From the NCBI GenBank assembly GCA_020250125.1, contig JADCEL010000085.1, positions 1-51,589 on the forward strand: 51,589 bases of DNA, read 5' to 3'. Below the pieces are notes generated by a model, which was not told the DNA's origin, ran no database searches, and worked only from the letters and a program-made list of their open reading frames with translations. This stretch comes from Rhodobacter sp. (GTDB lineage Bacteria > Pseudomonadota > Alphaproteobacteria > Rhodobacterales > Rhodobacteraceae). Positions 20,510 to 29,166 of this stretch are shown here, one piece after another. Numbering within the stretch: position 1 is the stretch's first letter; the number at the start of each line of letters is the position of its first letter. Both the position numbers and the translations under genes were made by a program.

Positions 20510-21298
20510 ATGGCCGATCTGCTGAAGGGCAAGCGCGGGCTTGTCATGGGCGTCGCGAACGACCGTTCCATCGCCTGGGGCATCGCCAGGGCGATGGCAC
20601 AGGAAGGTGCCGGACTGGCCTTTTCCTATCAGGGCGAGGCCTTTGGCAAACGCGTGGAACCCCTGGCGGCATCGGTCGGATCGGACTTTCTGGTGGATGT
20701 CGATGTGATGAACGACGCCTCGATGGAGGCCTGTTTCGCCGCCCTGCGCGACCGCTGGGGCACGATCGATTTCCTGGTCCACGCCATCGCCTTTTCCGAC
20801 AAGGCCGAGCTGACGGGGCGGTTCATCAACACCTCGAAGGAGAACTTCAGGAATTCGCTGTGCATTTCCTGCTACAGCTTCATCGACGTCTCGCGCCGCG
20901 CATCCGAATTGATGCCCGATGGCGGTACCCTGCTGACGCTGACCTTCCAGGGGTCGAACCGCGTCACCCCGAATTACAATGTGATGGGCGTGGCCAAGGC
21001 GGCGCTGGAATCGGCCGTGCGCTATCTGGCCAATGACCTTGGCCCGCAGAAGATCCGGGTGAACGCCATTTCGCCCGGCCCGATGAAGACGCTGGCCGGG
21101 GCCGCCATCGGCGGGGCACGCGCCACCTTCCGCCAGACCGAGGCGAACGCCCCCCTGCGGTCCAACGCCACGCTGGAGGCGGTGGGCGGCACGGCGGTTT
21201 ACCTGGCCTCCGATTGGGGGGCCTGCACCACAGGCGAGATCGTGCGAGTCGACGGCGGCTATCACGTGCTGGGGATGCCCCAGGCAGAGAACCTCTGA
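20510..21298 (+). CDS. fabI: Enoyl-ACP reductase (NADH)
   Basis: 262 residues. The FabI glycine motif GVANDRSIAWGIA, the catalytic pattern Tyr-x6-Lys in NYNVMGVAKAAL and the tail ISPGPMKTLAGAAIG identify an SDR-type enoyl reductase, the last step of each elongation cycle and the triclosan target. AAGGGAGG lies before the ATG, 23 bases after fabB. This completes the fabA-fabB-fabI operon. No clear terminator follows. Confidence 0.96.
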   Translation: MADLLKGKRGLVMGVANDRSIAWGIARAMAQEGAGLAFSYQGEAFGKRVEPLAASVGSDFLVDVDVMNDASMEACFAALRDRWGTIDFLVHAIAFSDKAELTGRFINTSKENFRNSLCISCYSFIDVSRRASELMPDGGTLLTLTFQGSNRVTPNYNVMGVAKAALESAVRYLANDLGPQKIRVNAISPGPMKTLAGAAIGGARATFRQTEANAPLRSNATLEAVGGTAVYLASDWGACTTGEIVRVDGGYHVLGMPQAENL

Positions 21299-21694
21299 CG
21301 CTGCCCCCGGGACCGTTGCGCGCGAAAGACCTGGCAGCGGCAGGCCCCGCAGGGCGCACGCGGCCTGACGCGCGCCGAAGGCACCGGCGCAGAAAGCGGT
21401 GATCTGCCCGACTGGCGGGTTCCGGACCCTGGCCTGTCGCGGTCAGGCTGCCCTGCACCGGCCTGGTCTTTACCTGCCTTCTTGCCGGTGGCAGCGGCGG
21501 CCTGCGGGAACGGTCAGGGCACCGGTCAGGGCACACGGGCGATTCGCGGGCCTTGCGGCACAGGCGGCCCGCAGACAGACCCAAGGGCCAGGTCCGGTCC
21601 CGGCACCAAGCGGAAACGGATCCTCGCCACCCCCGGCGGCACATCCCGCACCCCGGTCCGGACCACCCCCTGCCACCGCTGCGGGCAGCCGGGG
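21299..21694. other. Non-coding gap between convergent fabI and the VOC gene
   Basis: Nearly 400 GC-rich bases. It contains a short tandem phrase (GGTCAGGGCAC written as two near copies around 21510-21535) and several open frames without motifs. I see no tRNA, no strong uridine-tailed hairpin and no gene I can support. Confidence 0.5.
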
Positions 21695-22081
21695 TCAGCC
21701 GCGCGCAACGGGGGTCATGATGCCCAGCGCTGCCCCTGCCGGATCGGTGATGATGGCGATGCGGCCGGTATCGGGAACCTCGAACACATCCTTCATCACC
21801 CTGCCGCCTGCGGCACGCGTGGCCGCAACGGCCGCGTCCACATCATCAACGGCGATATAGGTGAACCAGTGCGGGGGCAGGTTTTCCGCCCCCGGCATCT
21901 TGCCCATGTCCATGATGCCCGCAATCGGCACGCCGTTGCGGCTGGCGATGTGATAGGTGTCTTCGCCCATCGGAACAGCGGAAAAACTCCACCCCGCCAA
22001 TGCTTCATAGAAGCTGCGCGCAGCCGCAACATCGCGGGTCATCAGTTCCGACCACCAGATCATGCCATGCGTGCTGTCCAT
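21695..22081 (-). CDS. VOC (glyoxalase/bleomycin-resistance) family protein, 128 aa
   Basis: One beta-alpha-beta-beta-beta repeat pair of the vicinal-oxygen-chelate fold: HGMIWWSELMTRDVAAARSF near the start and FTYIAVDDVDAAVAATRAAG in the second half, ending with ITDPAGAALGIM. Members bind a metal and act on small molecules (lyases, dioxygenases, drug binding). The substrate cannot be called. The ATG is fixed by AGGGAGG eight bases upstream, although the frame is open further. It lies alone between fabI (convergent) and tRNA-Gly. Confidence 0.85.
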   Translation of the reverse strand: MDSTHGMIWWSELMTRDVAAARSFYEALAGWSFSAVPMGEDTYHIASRNGVPIAGIMDMGKMPGAENLPPHWFTYIAVDDVDAAVAATRAAGGRVMKDVFEVPDTGRIAIITDPAGAALGIMTPVARG

Positions 22082-22263
22082 CGTCCGCCTCCCTGTTGAA
22101 ATGGTCAGCCCGGCATAGCACGAGTTGACACAAGGCAAAAGGACGCGACCGCGCGCGATGGCCCGCAAAACCGGGTGGCAGACTTCGTTGCGCTCATTGC
22201 CTGAAACTCGGTGATTCTTCTCGCAGACATCGTCCGTGCCGCGCGGTTCCGCACCGGATCTGC

Positions 22264-22337
22264 TGGAGCGGGCGGCGGGAATCGAACCCGCGTCTCTAGC
22301 TTGGAAGGCTAGGGTCTTACCATTACACAACGCCCGC
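22264..22337 (-). tRNA. tRNA-Gly, anticodon UCC
   Basis: The minus strand folds into a complete cloverleaf. The acceptor stem GCGGGCG pairs with CGCCCGC, the D-loop carries AATGGTA, the anticodon arm is CTAGC-CTTCCAA-GCTAG with anticodon TCC, and the T-arm is CGGGTTCGATTCCCG. CCA is encoded at the 3' end (22266-22264). It decodes GGA and GGG glycine codons. Confidence 0.97.
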
Positions 22338-22795
22338 TGTGCCGAAAGGGTAGGTATGCCACCGCCCCCGGCCCGTCAAGACGGTGTCGATGCGGTCAGG
22401 CCCGCCGGCCGGCGGCGCAAAGGTGCAGGGTGTGCCGCCCCGGACCCGCGGCAGGCCATAAGCCGCCCCCCCCACCCCCCGTGCCCGGCATCACGGTCAT
22501 GTCCGGCCACGGCACGGTCCGGAGTTTGCGGATGATCCCGGTATCGTCCGGCACGGGGCGCCTTCCCTAGATGTACCAAGGGGGAACATGCGGGGCAGGA
22601 TGGGGTTGCGAAGTGGGGCTTCGGTTGGCCTGCCCCCTGCGCAATGTGCGCCGCAACACTGTGGTTCCTGACGGATTTGACCCGAGTCAAGTCGGGGAAC
22701 TGCCCCAACGCCCGCGCCTGCCTGCTCCCGGCAGGCGCGTTGCCGCGCCCGCCCAGGCAGGCGCGGCCGGATCTACAAACGTCAGGACGGTGGCA

Positions 22796-23097
22796 GGCCC
22801 CTTGCCGACGGGCTTGCGCCCTCCGGCAACGGCCCGGCGGGGCTTCCACCGGAAGCCCCGCCGATCGGGCCGGGCGCTTTGGTGCGGGGGTGGGGTACTG
22901 CGGTTGGGTTCAGGCCGCGCCAGACCGCCGGGAGGGCGCGACGGTTGGGGCACTGCCCCGACGCCCGCGCCGGAACATCGGGTGCGCATTCACGCGCAAC
23001 GTCCCGAGCAGAAGTGCCCCGGCCCGACCAGCGGGGCTTCCAGTGGAAGCACCGCCGGGCCGTTGCCGAAAGCGCGCAAGCGCGCTGGCAAGGGGCC
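22796..23097. repeat. Large imperfect inverted repeat with internal hairpins
   Basis: Two arms of about 80 bases (22796-22874 and 23018-23097) are near reverse complements, separated by about 143 bases. The left arm contains a perfect 12-bp hairpin, GGCGGGGCTTCC / GGAAGCCCCGCC with loop ACC, at 22836-22862. The right arm holds the same hairpin with one mismatch. The sequence is open in several frames because of its GC bias, but none has a plausible start or recognised motif. It is probably a structured non-coding repeat; transcription is unknown. Confidence 0.75.
22907..22939 (+). repeat. 33-bp direct repeat, copy 1
   Basis: The 33 bases starting GGTTCAGGCCGCGCCAGACC are repeated exactly at 23118-23150. 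This copy sits inside the central spacer of the large inverted repeat; the other is just outside its right arm. A shorter shared phrase (CTGCCCC[A/G]ACGCCCGCGCC) occurs near 22701 and 22952. Together these make the block modular. Confidence 0.85.
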
Positions 23098-23117
23098 ATC
23101 CGCTGGCGCTGTTGCCC

Positions 23118-23150
23118 GGTTCAGGCCGCGCCAGACCGCCGGGAGGGCGC
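23118..23150 (+). repeat. 33-bp direct repeat, copy 2
   Basis: Exact second copy of the 33 bases at 22907-22939, 21 bases beyond the right arm of the large inverted repeat. Only two copies are seen in the window and spacing is 211 bases, so this is not a CRISPR array. Confidence 0.85.
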
Positions 23151-23184
23151 ACTCGCGCCCGCCCGAGGGGGCGGTCGGGCGCGG

Positions 23185-23210
23185 CCTGATTTGACTGGGG
23201 TCAAATCAGG
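23185..23210. repeat. Perfect 11-bp hairpin at the right edge of the repeat block
   Basis: CCTGATTTGAC and GTCAAATCAGG flank a TGGG loop. A related, shorter hairpin, TTGAC-CCGA-GTCAA, lies at the left edge of the block (22677-22690). Base composition drops sharply to AT-rich directly after this hairpin, so it marks a boundary. No uridine tract follows on either strand, so a plain terminator is unlikely. Confidence 0.7.
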
Positions 23211-23246
23211 CGAAGAACTCTCAAAAGGTATATCGTGAAGGTTTCA

Positions 23247-23498
23247 TTAATTATTGGTCGGGTCGGACCCGATAAGTTTAAGGCGGGACTGAACCTCGCT
23301 TTCTTCCATTGAAAGCAAACGGGCAAGCGTCAAAAGCAACTCGCCATAGTTACTACATTCAAACTCGACGTTTTAATGATTGAAGACAAAGAAGGAACCG
23401 CCCAATCCATGATCACCTCGGCTATAGGGCCTCTTCCTGTGGATTTCCACTTGGAACGCTCCATTGGAAAGAACATATTTCTCGATTATTAAATCCAC
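23247..23498 (-). pseudogene. Broken small gene (83 codons, one internal stop), family unknown
   Basis: The frame GTG GAT TTA ATA gives 41 residues (starting MDLIIEKYVLSNGAFQVEIH), then TAA at 23375-23373, then 41 residues in the same frame (starting NVEFECSNYGELLLTLARLL) to a second TAA. Both halves look like one natural, acidic, low-GC protein. Base use differs strongly from the neighbours, which suggests transfer. It might be an immunity or regulatory protein by size, but I do not recognise it. The internal stop is TAA, so selenocysteine cannot explain it. It begins a few bases after the lepA tail fragment. Confidence 0.6.
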
Positions 23499-23502
23499 TC
23501 AC

Positions 23503-23610
23503 TCACCCATCCATCTTCAACGCATTGATAAACGCCTGCTGCGGGATTTCCACCTTGCCGAACTGGCGCATCTTCTTCTTGCCGACCTTCTGTCCTGCCA
23601 GAAGACGCAT
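23503..23610 (-). pseudogene. Duplicated 3' end of lepA (35 codons)
   Basis: The 35-codon frame begins [20 protein letters not shown] and ends INALKMDG, nearly identical to the last 30 or so residues of the intact LepA (ending INALKMDS) at 24100. Over roughly 78 bases about six differ, several silent, then similarity fades at the LL..QK codons. It starts seven bases after the toxin stop, so it could be translated as a peptide, but it most likely is the displaced end of a lepA gene left by insertion of the toxin-antitoxin pair. Confidence 0.88.
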
Positions 23611-23617
23611 ATTCAGG

Positions 23618-23923
23618 TCAAGTCGCCTCCCCCGCTCGGTCCTCCCGCGCGTGAAACACGCGGGCGACGAGCACCATATGATCCCTCACCTCATAAAGGC
23701 AGACATAGCCGCCTTTGCCGAAGCGCACAATCAGCGCGCGCAGGGAGGAGGCGGGGAGGGGGCGGCCGGAGAGGGGGTGGGAGGTGAGGCGGGTGAGGGC
23801 ATTGGTGATCGCCGTCAGCATGCGGTCGGCGGCGGCGGGGTTCCTTTGGCGCAGGAATGTGTCGAGGCGGTCGAGGTCGGCCAGCGCACCGGGGGTCAGC
23901 GCAAGGGTGCAGGGGGCGGACAT
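23618..23923 (-). CDS. RelE/ParE-family toxin, 101 aa
   Basis: About 100 residues with the ParE pattern: an N-terminal [27 protein letters not shown] helix pair, then [27 protein letters not shown], and the C-terminal strand [12 protein letters not shown]. RelE toxins cut mRNA and ParE toxins poison gyrase; the wording favours ParE. A start 12 codons upstream is possible, but MSAPCTL fits the family and overlaps the small upstream frame by 28 bases, typical of coupled toxin-antitoxin pairs. Flanked by the intact lepA end and a duplicated lepA tail. Confidence 0.82.
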   Translation of the reverse strand: MSAPCTLALTPGALADLDRLDTFLRQRNPAAADRMLTAITNALTRLTSHPLSGRPLPASSLRALIVRFGKGGYVCLYEVRDHMVLVARVFHAREDRAGEAT

Positions 23924-24075
23924 GGGGCGGCGGGATCGCCTGCCCGGGCGGCGGACCATTGGCGCAGGGCGTCGAGGGTGTGGCCGAGGCCGTCACGGTC
24001 AAAGGTGGCAAGCCGGGCTTCGGCGAGGCGAAGCTCGGTTTCGGGGATGATCGGGGCGGGGTCGGCGGTATTCAT
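23896..24075 (-). CDS. Putative antitoxin, 59 aa
   Basis: A short acidic-to-neutral protein (starts MNTADPAPIIPETELRLAEA) with one long predicted helix (about residues 11-45) and a Pro-rich tail. It lies directly upstream of the toxin and overlaps it by 28 bases, the standard antitoxin position. I do not recognise a ribbon-helix-helix or Phd domain, so the family is unknown and function rests on context. The ATG is 24 bases after the lepA stop, so it may be expressed with lepA. Confidence 0.6.
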   Translation of the reverse strand: MNTADPAPIIPETELRLAEARLATFDRDGLGHTLDALRQWSAARAGDPAAPCPPPAPLR

Positions 24076-24099
24076 AACGGAAGGATAGCGCGCGGGGCG

Positions 24100-25899
24100 T
24101 CAGGAGTCCATCTTCAACGCATTGATAAACGCCTGCTGCGGGATCTCCACCTTCCCGAACTGGCGCATCTTTTTCTTCCCCGCCTTCTGCTTGTCCAGCA
24201 GCTTGCGCTTGCGGCTGGCGTCGCCGCCGTAGCATTTGGCGGTCACATCCTTGCGCATGGCGCTGATGGTTTCCCGCGCGATCACCCGGCCGCCGATGGC
24301 CGCCTGGATCGGGATCTTGAACATGTGGCGCGGGATCAGCTCTTTCAGCTTTTCCACCATCGCGCGGCCGCGCGCATCGGCGCGGTCGCGGTGGACCATC
24401 ATCGACAGGGCATCGACCGGTTCGTCATTCACCAGCACCGACATCTTGACAAGGGAATCCTCGCGATACCCCGTGATCTGATAGTCGAAGCTGGCATAGC
24501 CCTTGGTCACCGATTTCAGCCGGTCGTAGAAATCGAACACCACCTCGTTCAGCGGCAGGTCATAGACCACCATCGCCCGGTTGCCGGCATAAGACAGGTC
24601 AAGCTGGATGCCGCGCCGGTCCTGACACAGCTTCAGGATATCGCCCAGATATTCATCGGGGACCATGATGGTGGCCTTGATGCGCGGCTCGTCGATATGA
24701 TCGACCAGGGTCAGGTCGGGCATATCGGCGGGGTTGTGCAGCTCCATCATCGTGCCGTCGCGCAGGTGGACATGATAGACCACCGAGGGGGCCGTGGTGA
24801 TCAGGTCGATGTCATATTCCCGCTCCAGACGGTCGCGCACCACTTCAAGGTGCAAAAGGCCCAGGAACCCGCAGCGAAAGCCAAAGCCTAGCGCGGCAGA
24901 GGTTTCCATCTCGTACGTAAAGCTCGCATCGTTCAGCGCCAGCTTTTCGATGGCATCGCGCAGGTCTTCGAATTCATTGGCATCCACCGGGAACAGGCCG
25001 CAGAACACCACCGGCTGCGCCGGCTTGAAGCCTGGCAGCGCCTGGGTAGCACCCTTGCGCTCGTGGGTGATGGTGTCGCCGACGCGGGTATCGCGCACCA
25101 GCTTGATCGAGGCTGTCAGCACGCCGATCTCGCCCGGCCCCAGCTCGTCGATATCGACCATCTGCGGTTTCAGCACCGCCAGCTTGTCGACGCCATAGGT
25201 CGCGCCGGTCTGCATCATGCGGATGCGGTCGCCCTTTTTCACCACCCCGTCCATGACGCGGATCATCACGACAACGCCCAGATAGGCGTCATACCAGCTG
25301 TCCACCAGCATCGCCTTCAAGGGTGCCTCCCGGTCGCCCTTTGGCGCGGGCAGCCGGGTGACGATGGCTTCCAGCACATCGGGAATGCCAAGGCCGGACT
25401 TGGCCGAGATCAGGATCGCGTCCGAGGCATCAAGGCCGATCACATCTTCGATCTGGGCGCGGATGCGGTCGGGTTCCGCTGCGGGCAGGTCGATCTTGTT
25501 CAGCACTGGCACAATCTCGTGCCCCGCATCCAGCGCCTGATAGACATTGGCCAGGGTCTGCGCCTCGACCCCCTGGCTGGCATCCACCACCAGAAGCGAG
25601 CCTTCGACCGCCCGCATCGAGCGGGACACCTCATAGGCGAAATCGACATGGCCGGGCGTGTCGATCAGATTGAGGATATAGGTGTTCCCGTCCCTGGCCG
25701 GATAATCGATCCGCACCGTGTTGGCCTTGATGGTGATGCCGCGCTCGCGCTCGATGTCCATGCTGTCCAGAAGCTGCGCCTTCATGTCACGGTCTGCCAC
25801 CGTCCCGGTCGACTGGATCAGCCGGTCGGCCAGGGTCGATTTTCCGTGGTCGATATGGGCCACGATCGAGAAGTTGCGGATCAGGGAAAGCCGGGTCAT
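24100..25899 (-). CDS. lepA: Elongation factor 4 (LepA), ribosome back-translocase
   Basis: 599 residues. G-domain motifs are AHIDHGKST (14-22), DTPGHVDF and NKIDLP; then domain II, two EF-G-like domains and the LepA-specific C-terminal domain rich in [17 protein letters not shown]. LepA is a GTPase that back-translocates or remodels stalled ribosomes. The ATG before [10 protein letters not shown] gives the family length; another ATG lies three codons upstream (25908). The 3' end is duplicated 600 bases downstream around a toxin-antitoxin pair. Confidence 0.97.
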   Translation of the reverse strand: MTRLSLIRNFSIVAHIDHGKSTLADRLIQSTGTVADRDMKAQLLDSMDIERERGITIKANTVRIDYPARDGNTYILNLIDTPGHVDFAYEVSRSMRAVEGSLLVVDASQGVEAQTLANVYQALDAGHEIVPVLNKIDLPAAEPDRIRAQIEDVIGLDASDAILISAKSGLGIPDVLEAIVTRLPAPKGDREAPLKAMLVDSWYDAYLGVVVMIRVMDGVVKKGDRIRMMQTGATYGVDKLAVLKPQMVDIDELGPGEIGVLTASIKLVRDTRVGDTITHERKGATQALPGFKPAQPVVFCGLFPVDANEFEDLRDAIEKLALNDASFTYEMETSAALGFGFRCGFLGLLHLEVVRDRLEREYDIDLITTAPSVVYHVHLRDGTMMELHNPADMPDLTLVDHIDEPRIKATIMVPDEYLGDILKLCQDRRGIQLDLSYAGNRAMVVYDLPLNEVVFDFYDRLKSVTKGYASFDYQITGYREDSLVKMSVLVNDEPVDALSMMVHRDRADARGRAMVEKLKELIPRHMFKIPIQAAIGGRVIARETISAMRKDVTAKCYGGDASRKRKLLDKQKAGKKKMRQFGKVEIPQQAFINALKMDS

Positions 25900-26096
25900 G
25901 CGCGGCATATGAGCAGGAATTGCCGGGGGGTCAAGCGTGGTGGGCCGGGGTCGGGCAGAAGCGGCCCTGCCGCGTGATCTGGTAGGGCCGCCAAGGGCGC
26001 ACACAAGACGTAGCGGAAATCCGCCCATAACTGCCCAAATCACTGCACCTATTGAAGTTTTTGCGCCGAATCGTCATGATGCATGGCACAGAAGCA

Positions 26097-26110
26097 GTGG
26101 GTTAACCCAC
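26097..26110. promoter_or_regulatory. 14-bp perfect palindrome GTGGGTTAACCCAC
   Basis: This palindrome ends 25 bases before the ATG of the small secreted protein. It could be an operator or a leader hairpin. A possible -35-like TTGAAG (about 26053) and -10-like CATGAT lie upstream, which would place the palindrome near the transcript start. No factor is proposed. Confidence 0.4.
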
Positions 26111-26135
26111 GCAACAAAGGCATGAGGCAGTGCGA

Positions 26136-26450
26136 ATGACGAAACCTTTCCTTGCGGCCGCCCTGATGGCGGCTCTTCTTCCCCTGACGGCCACTGTGGC
26201 CGCGGCCGGCCCGATCGAGAAGGCCTGCCTGAATTCGGACCGGCGCGGGGCAAGCCGGGCCATGTGCAACTGCATTCAGGAGGCTGCCGATATGACCCTG
26301 CGCGGCGCGGATCAGCGGCGTGCAGCCAAGTTCTTTTCTGACCCGGAAGAGGCGCAGCAGGTGCGCATGTCAGACCGCGAAAGCGACAACGCCTTCTGGG
26401 ACCGCTACAAGGCCTTTGGCGACAGCGCCCGCGCCCTTTGCGCAGGCTGA
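26136..26450 (+). CDS. Small secreted protein, 104 aa, conserved in Rhodobacterales
   Basis: A clear cleavable signal peptide (about residues 1-25, ending TVAAAGP) is followed by an 80-residue domain with four cysteines: KACLNSDRRG, MCNCIQEAAD and a C-terminal ALCAG, probably forming disulfides in the periplasm. Homologues in this order are often labelled arginine transporter, but nothing in the sequence supports transport. A GTG two codons earlier is an alternative start. A strong terminator follows, so it is a single-gene unit. Confidence 0.82.
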   Translation: MTKPFLAAALMAALLPLTATVAAAGPIEKACLNSDRRGASRAMCNCIQEAADMTLRGADQRRAAKFFSDPEEAQQVRMSDRESDNAFWDRYKAFGDSARALCAG

Positions 26451-26477
26451 AAGGCTTTTCAGACCCTGAAATGACAC

Positions 26478-26509
26478 AAGCCCCGCCATTCCGGCGGGGC
26501 TTTTGTTTT
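26478..26509 (+). terminator. Rho-independent terminator after the small secreted protein gene
   Basis: GCCCCGCC / GGCGGGGC stem with an ATTCC loop, then TTTTGTTTT. It lies 27 bases after the stop codon and just before the convergent rpmB end. Confidence 0.93.
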
Positions 26510-26525
26510 GCACTGCGGCCACAGA

Positions 26526-26813
26526 TCAGGCGGCGGCACGGGCCTTGTCGATTTCCTTCTTGATCTTCTGGGCCTTCAGCGACAGATCGTCCTCCTTGGC
26601 CTTGGCAAGAAAGGCATCAAGCCCGCCGCGATGGTCGACAGACCGCAGCGCAGCGGCAGAGATGCGCAGCCTGAAGGACTGGCCCAGCACATCCGAGATC
26701 AGGGTGACTTCGTTCAGGTTCGGCAGGAACCGGCGACGGGATTTGTTGTTGGCATGGCTGACCGTGTTTCCGGTCATCGGGCCCTTACCGCTGAGTTCGC
26801 AGACGCGCGACAT
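26526..26813 (-). CDS. rpmB: 50S ribosomal protein L28
   Basis: 95 residues starting [20 protein letters not shown], with [12 protein letters not shown] and the basic [19 protein letters not shown] typical of alphaproteobacterial L28, which is longer than the E. coli form at the C-terminus. It is a late-assembling large-subunit protein. The zinc-ligand cysteines of the C+ form are absent apart from Cys5. Single gene; upstream is a gap of about 320 bases. Confidence 0.96.
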   Translation of the reverse strand: MSRVCELSGKGPMTGNTVSHANNKSRRRFLPNLNEVTLISDVLGQSFRLRISAAALRSVDHRGGLDAFLAKAKEDDLSLKAQKIKKEIDKARAAA

Positions 26814-27137
26814 GGTCGGAATCCTTATCAAGAAGACATGGCAGGCCACCCCAGGCCGGGGCACCCGAATTTCTTGCAGGCCGTTTAGGGACAATCCCCG
26901 GCGGCGTCAAGCGGTTCACCGCAGAAAGCGGGGGCTTTCCGCCAGCCCCCGGCCCCTGCCGGGCCTGCCGCCGAGGGATATCTCCGAACCGAAAATCACA
27001 GGGAAACGCGCTAAAGCATTCCGCCGTGAACGCATGGGTGTCAGATCCCGGGGTCGGTGCCATGGTTCGCGGCAATTCCCCTTTGCTGCCGGAATGCCGA
27101 TGAACCGGACAGAACCGGGCAGGTGTGACGCCGCCGG
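26814..27137. other. Gap between rpmB and ychF carrying the dispersed intergenic element
   Basis: About 324 bases without a gene. At 26930-26997 lies a copy of the dispersed element: a GGGGGCT / AGCCCCC hairpin, GAGGGATATCTC and CGAAAATCAC, on the plus strand. The rpmB promoter should be in the first 100 bases of the gap. Open frames here lack motifs. Confidence 0.55.
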
Positions 27138-28235
27138 TCACCCGCTGAACAGGAAATGCAGCACGTCGCCGTCCTGCACCTCATAGGTCTTGCCTTCGAC
27201 GCGGAATTTGCCGGCTTCCTTTGCCCCGGCCTCGCCCTTGCCTGCGATATAGTCGGGGTAGGCGATGGTTTCGGCCCGGATAAAGCCCTTCTCGAAATCG
27301 CCATGGATCACGCCCGCCGCCGCCGGGGCCAGCGTGCCCCTGGCAATCGTCCAGGCCCGCGCCTCTTTCGGGCCGACGGTGAAATAGGTTTGCAGGCCGA
27401 GCAACTTGTATCCGGCGCGAATCAGCCGGTCGAGGCCCGCCTCCTGCAGGCCCATTTCCGCAAGGAACATCGCGGCTTCGTCCGCGTCCAGCTGGCTGAT
27501 CTCTTCCTCGATCCTGGCCGAGATCACCACCGATGCCGCCCCCTGCCGCGCGGCCATCTCGGCGACGCGGGCGGATTGCGCATTGCCGCTGGCCGCCGAG
27601 GCTTCTTCGACATTGCACACGAAAAGCACGGGTTTCGCGGTGAGCAGCTGCAACAGCCGCCAGGTGCGCCGGTCATCCCCGGCCACCTGAACGCTGCGGG
27701 CGGGACGCCCCGCCTCCAGCGCCGCCATCGCGGCGCGCAGCAGGCGGTCCTGATCCAGCGCCTCTCTGTCGCCGCCCTTCAGCTTGCGCGACAGGTTCGC
27801 CAGACGCCGCTCGACCGATTCCATGTCCGACAGCATCAACTCGGTCTCGATGGTTTCAGCATCCGCAATCGGGTCGATCCGCCCCTCGACATGGGTCACA
27901 TCGCCATCCTCGAAACAGCGCAGCACATGGGCAATCGCATCGCATTCGCGGATATTGGCCAGAAACTGGTTGCCCAGCCCCTCACCCCTCGACGCGCCGC
28001 GCACCAGGCCCGCAATATCGACAAAGGTCATCCGAGCGGGAATGATCTGCCTTGACCCGGCAATCGCCGCCAGCTTGTCCAGCCGGTCATCGGGCACCGC
28101 CACCTCGCCCACGTTCGGCTCGATGGTGCAGAACGGAAAATTCGCCGCCTGCGCCGCCGCCGTCCGCGTCAGCGCATTGAAAAGCGTGGACTTGCCGACA
28201 TTCGGCAGCCCGACAATGCCCATCCTGAAGCCCAT
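27138..28235 (-). CDS. ychF: Redox-regulated ATPase YchF (Obg-family)
   Basis: 365 residues. G1 motif [14 protein letters not shown] at 9-22, then [11 protein letters not shown], a long coiled-coil arm (about 130-200) and the TGS-like C-terminus ([20 protein letters not shown]). The NxxE in place of NKxD (CNVEE) fits YchF, which prefers ATP. It binds ribosomes and modulates stress responses. A much longer upstream frame exists over trpA; the ATG chosen gives the standard N-terminus [14 protein letters not shown]. Divergent from trpA. Confidence 0.96.
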   Translation of the reverse strand: MGFRMGIVGLPNVGKSTLFNALTRTAAAQAANFPFCTIEPNVGEVAVPDDRLDKLAAIAGSRQIIPARMTFVDIAGLVRGASRGEGLGNQFLANIRECDAIAHVLRCFEDGDVTHVEGRIDPIADAETIETELMLSDMESVERRLANLSRKLKGGDREALDQDRLLRAAMAALEAGRPARSVQVAGDDRRTWRLLQLLTAKPVLFVCNVEEASAASGNAQSARVAEMAARQGAASVVISARIEEEISQLDADEAAMFLAEMGLQEAGLDRLIRAGYKLLGLQTYFTVGPKEARAWTIARGTLAPAAAGVIHGDFEKGFIRAETIAYPDYIAGKGEAGAKEAGKFRVEGKTYEVQDGDVLHFLFSG

Positions 28236-28370
28236 GGCGTTTCCCCCGAGGTTTCGGGCGCTTTTAGGCGCGGCGCTGTCCCGCCGCAAGACGGCCCCAT
28301 CCCTTGCGGGGCATTGATTTTCCGTGCCCCTTGCCGCACACCGCACGGGCAAGCAGGGGGATGCCAGAAA

Positions 28371-29162
28371 ATGACCAGAATTGACCGCCAGTTCGCTCGT
28401 CTTCGGGCCGAAGGCAGGAAGGCCTTTGTCACCTATATCATGGCCGGCGACCCGGATTTTGAGACCTCGCTTGCGCTGATGAAGGGTCTGCCCGCCGCCG
28501 GTGTGGATATCATCGAACTGGGCATGCCCTTCACCGATCCGATGGCGGACGGCCCGACAATCCAGCGCGCCGGGCAGCGGGCGCTGGACGGCGGGCAGAC
28601 GCTGGCCCGGACCCTGGCCATGGCGGCGGAATTCCGCAAGGTTGACCAGACCACCCCGATCGTGATGATGGGCTATTACAACCCGATCTATTCGCGCGGC
28701 GTGGACCGGTTCCTGCAGGAGGCGCTGGCGGCGGGCGTTGACGGCCTGATCGTCGTGGACCTGCCGCCCGAGGAGGATGACGAGTTGTGCCTGCCCGCGC
28801 AGGCGGCGGGGCTCAACTTCATCCGTCTTGCAACACCAACAACCGATGCCAAGCGCCTGCCCAAGGTGCTGACTAACACATCGGGCTTTGTCTATTACGT
28901 CTCGATCACCGGGATCACCGGGGCGGGGGCGGCTGCGGCGGGGGATGTCGGGCCGGAAGTGGCGCGGATCAAGGCGGCCACGGACCTGCCGGTGATCGTG
29001 GGGTTTGGCATCACCACGCCCGATGCGGCGGCGGCGATTGCCGGGGTGGCCGACGGCTGCGTGGTGGGATCGGCCATCGTCAAGGAAATCGGCGCGGGAA
29101 AACCGGTTCAGGAGGTGCTGGCGTTTGTGGCCAGGCTGGCGGCCGGGGCGCATTCCGCCTGA
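28371..29162 (+). CDS. trpA: Tryptophan synthase alpha subunit
   Basis: 263 residues. The TIM-barrel catalytic residues are visible: Glu in [20 protein letters not shown] and Asp61 in that same segment. Phosphate-binding glycines are in [10 protein letters not shown] and [10 protein letters not shown]. It splits indole-glycerol phosphate and channels indole to TrpB. Unlike many bacteria, trpB is not next to it but lies 7.8 kb away on the other strand. Divergent from ychF; the stop is five bases from the convergent marR end. Confidence 0.96.
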   Translation: MTRIDRQFARLRAEGRKAFVTYIMAGDPDFETSLALMKGLPAAGVDIIELGMPFTDPMADGPTIQRAGQRALDGGQTLARTLAMAAEFRKVDQTTPIVMMGYYNPIYSRGVDRFLQEALAAGVDGLIVVDLPPEEDDELCLPAQAAGLNFIRLATPTTDAKRLPKVLTNTSGFVYYVSITGITGAGAAAAGDVGPEVARIKAATDLPVIVGFGITTPDAAAAIAGVADGCVVGSAIVKEIGAGKPVQEVLAFVARLAAGAHSA

Positions 29163-29166
29163 CAGG

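Noticed and set aside
22907..23150. CRISPR array
   Set aside because: Only two copies of the 33-bp repeat, spaced 211 bases apart, with no cas genes nearby.
22376..23240. Several overlapping open frames in the repeat block
   Set aside because: They occur on both strands at once, have no ribosome sites and consist of repeat-derived residues.
23373..23375. Selenocysteine or recoding at the internal stop of the AT-rich gene
   Set aside because: The codon is TAA, not TGA, and no suitable structure is seen; a broken gene is simpler.
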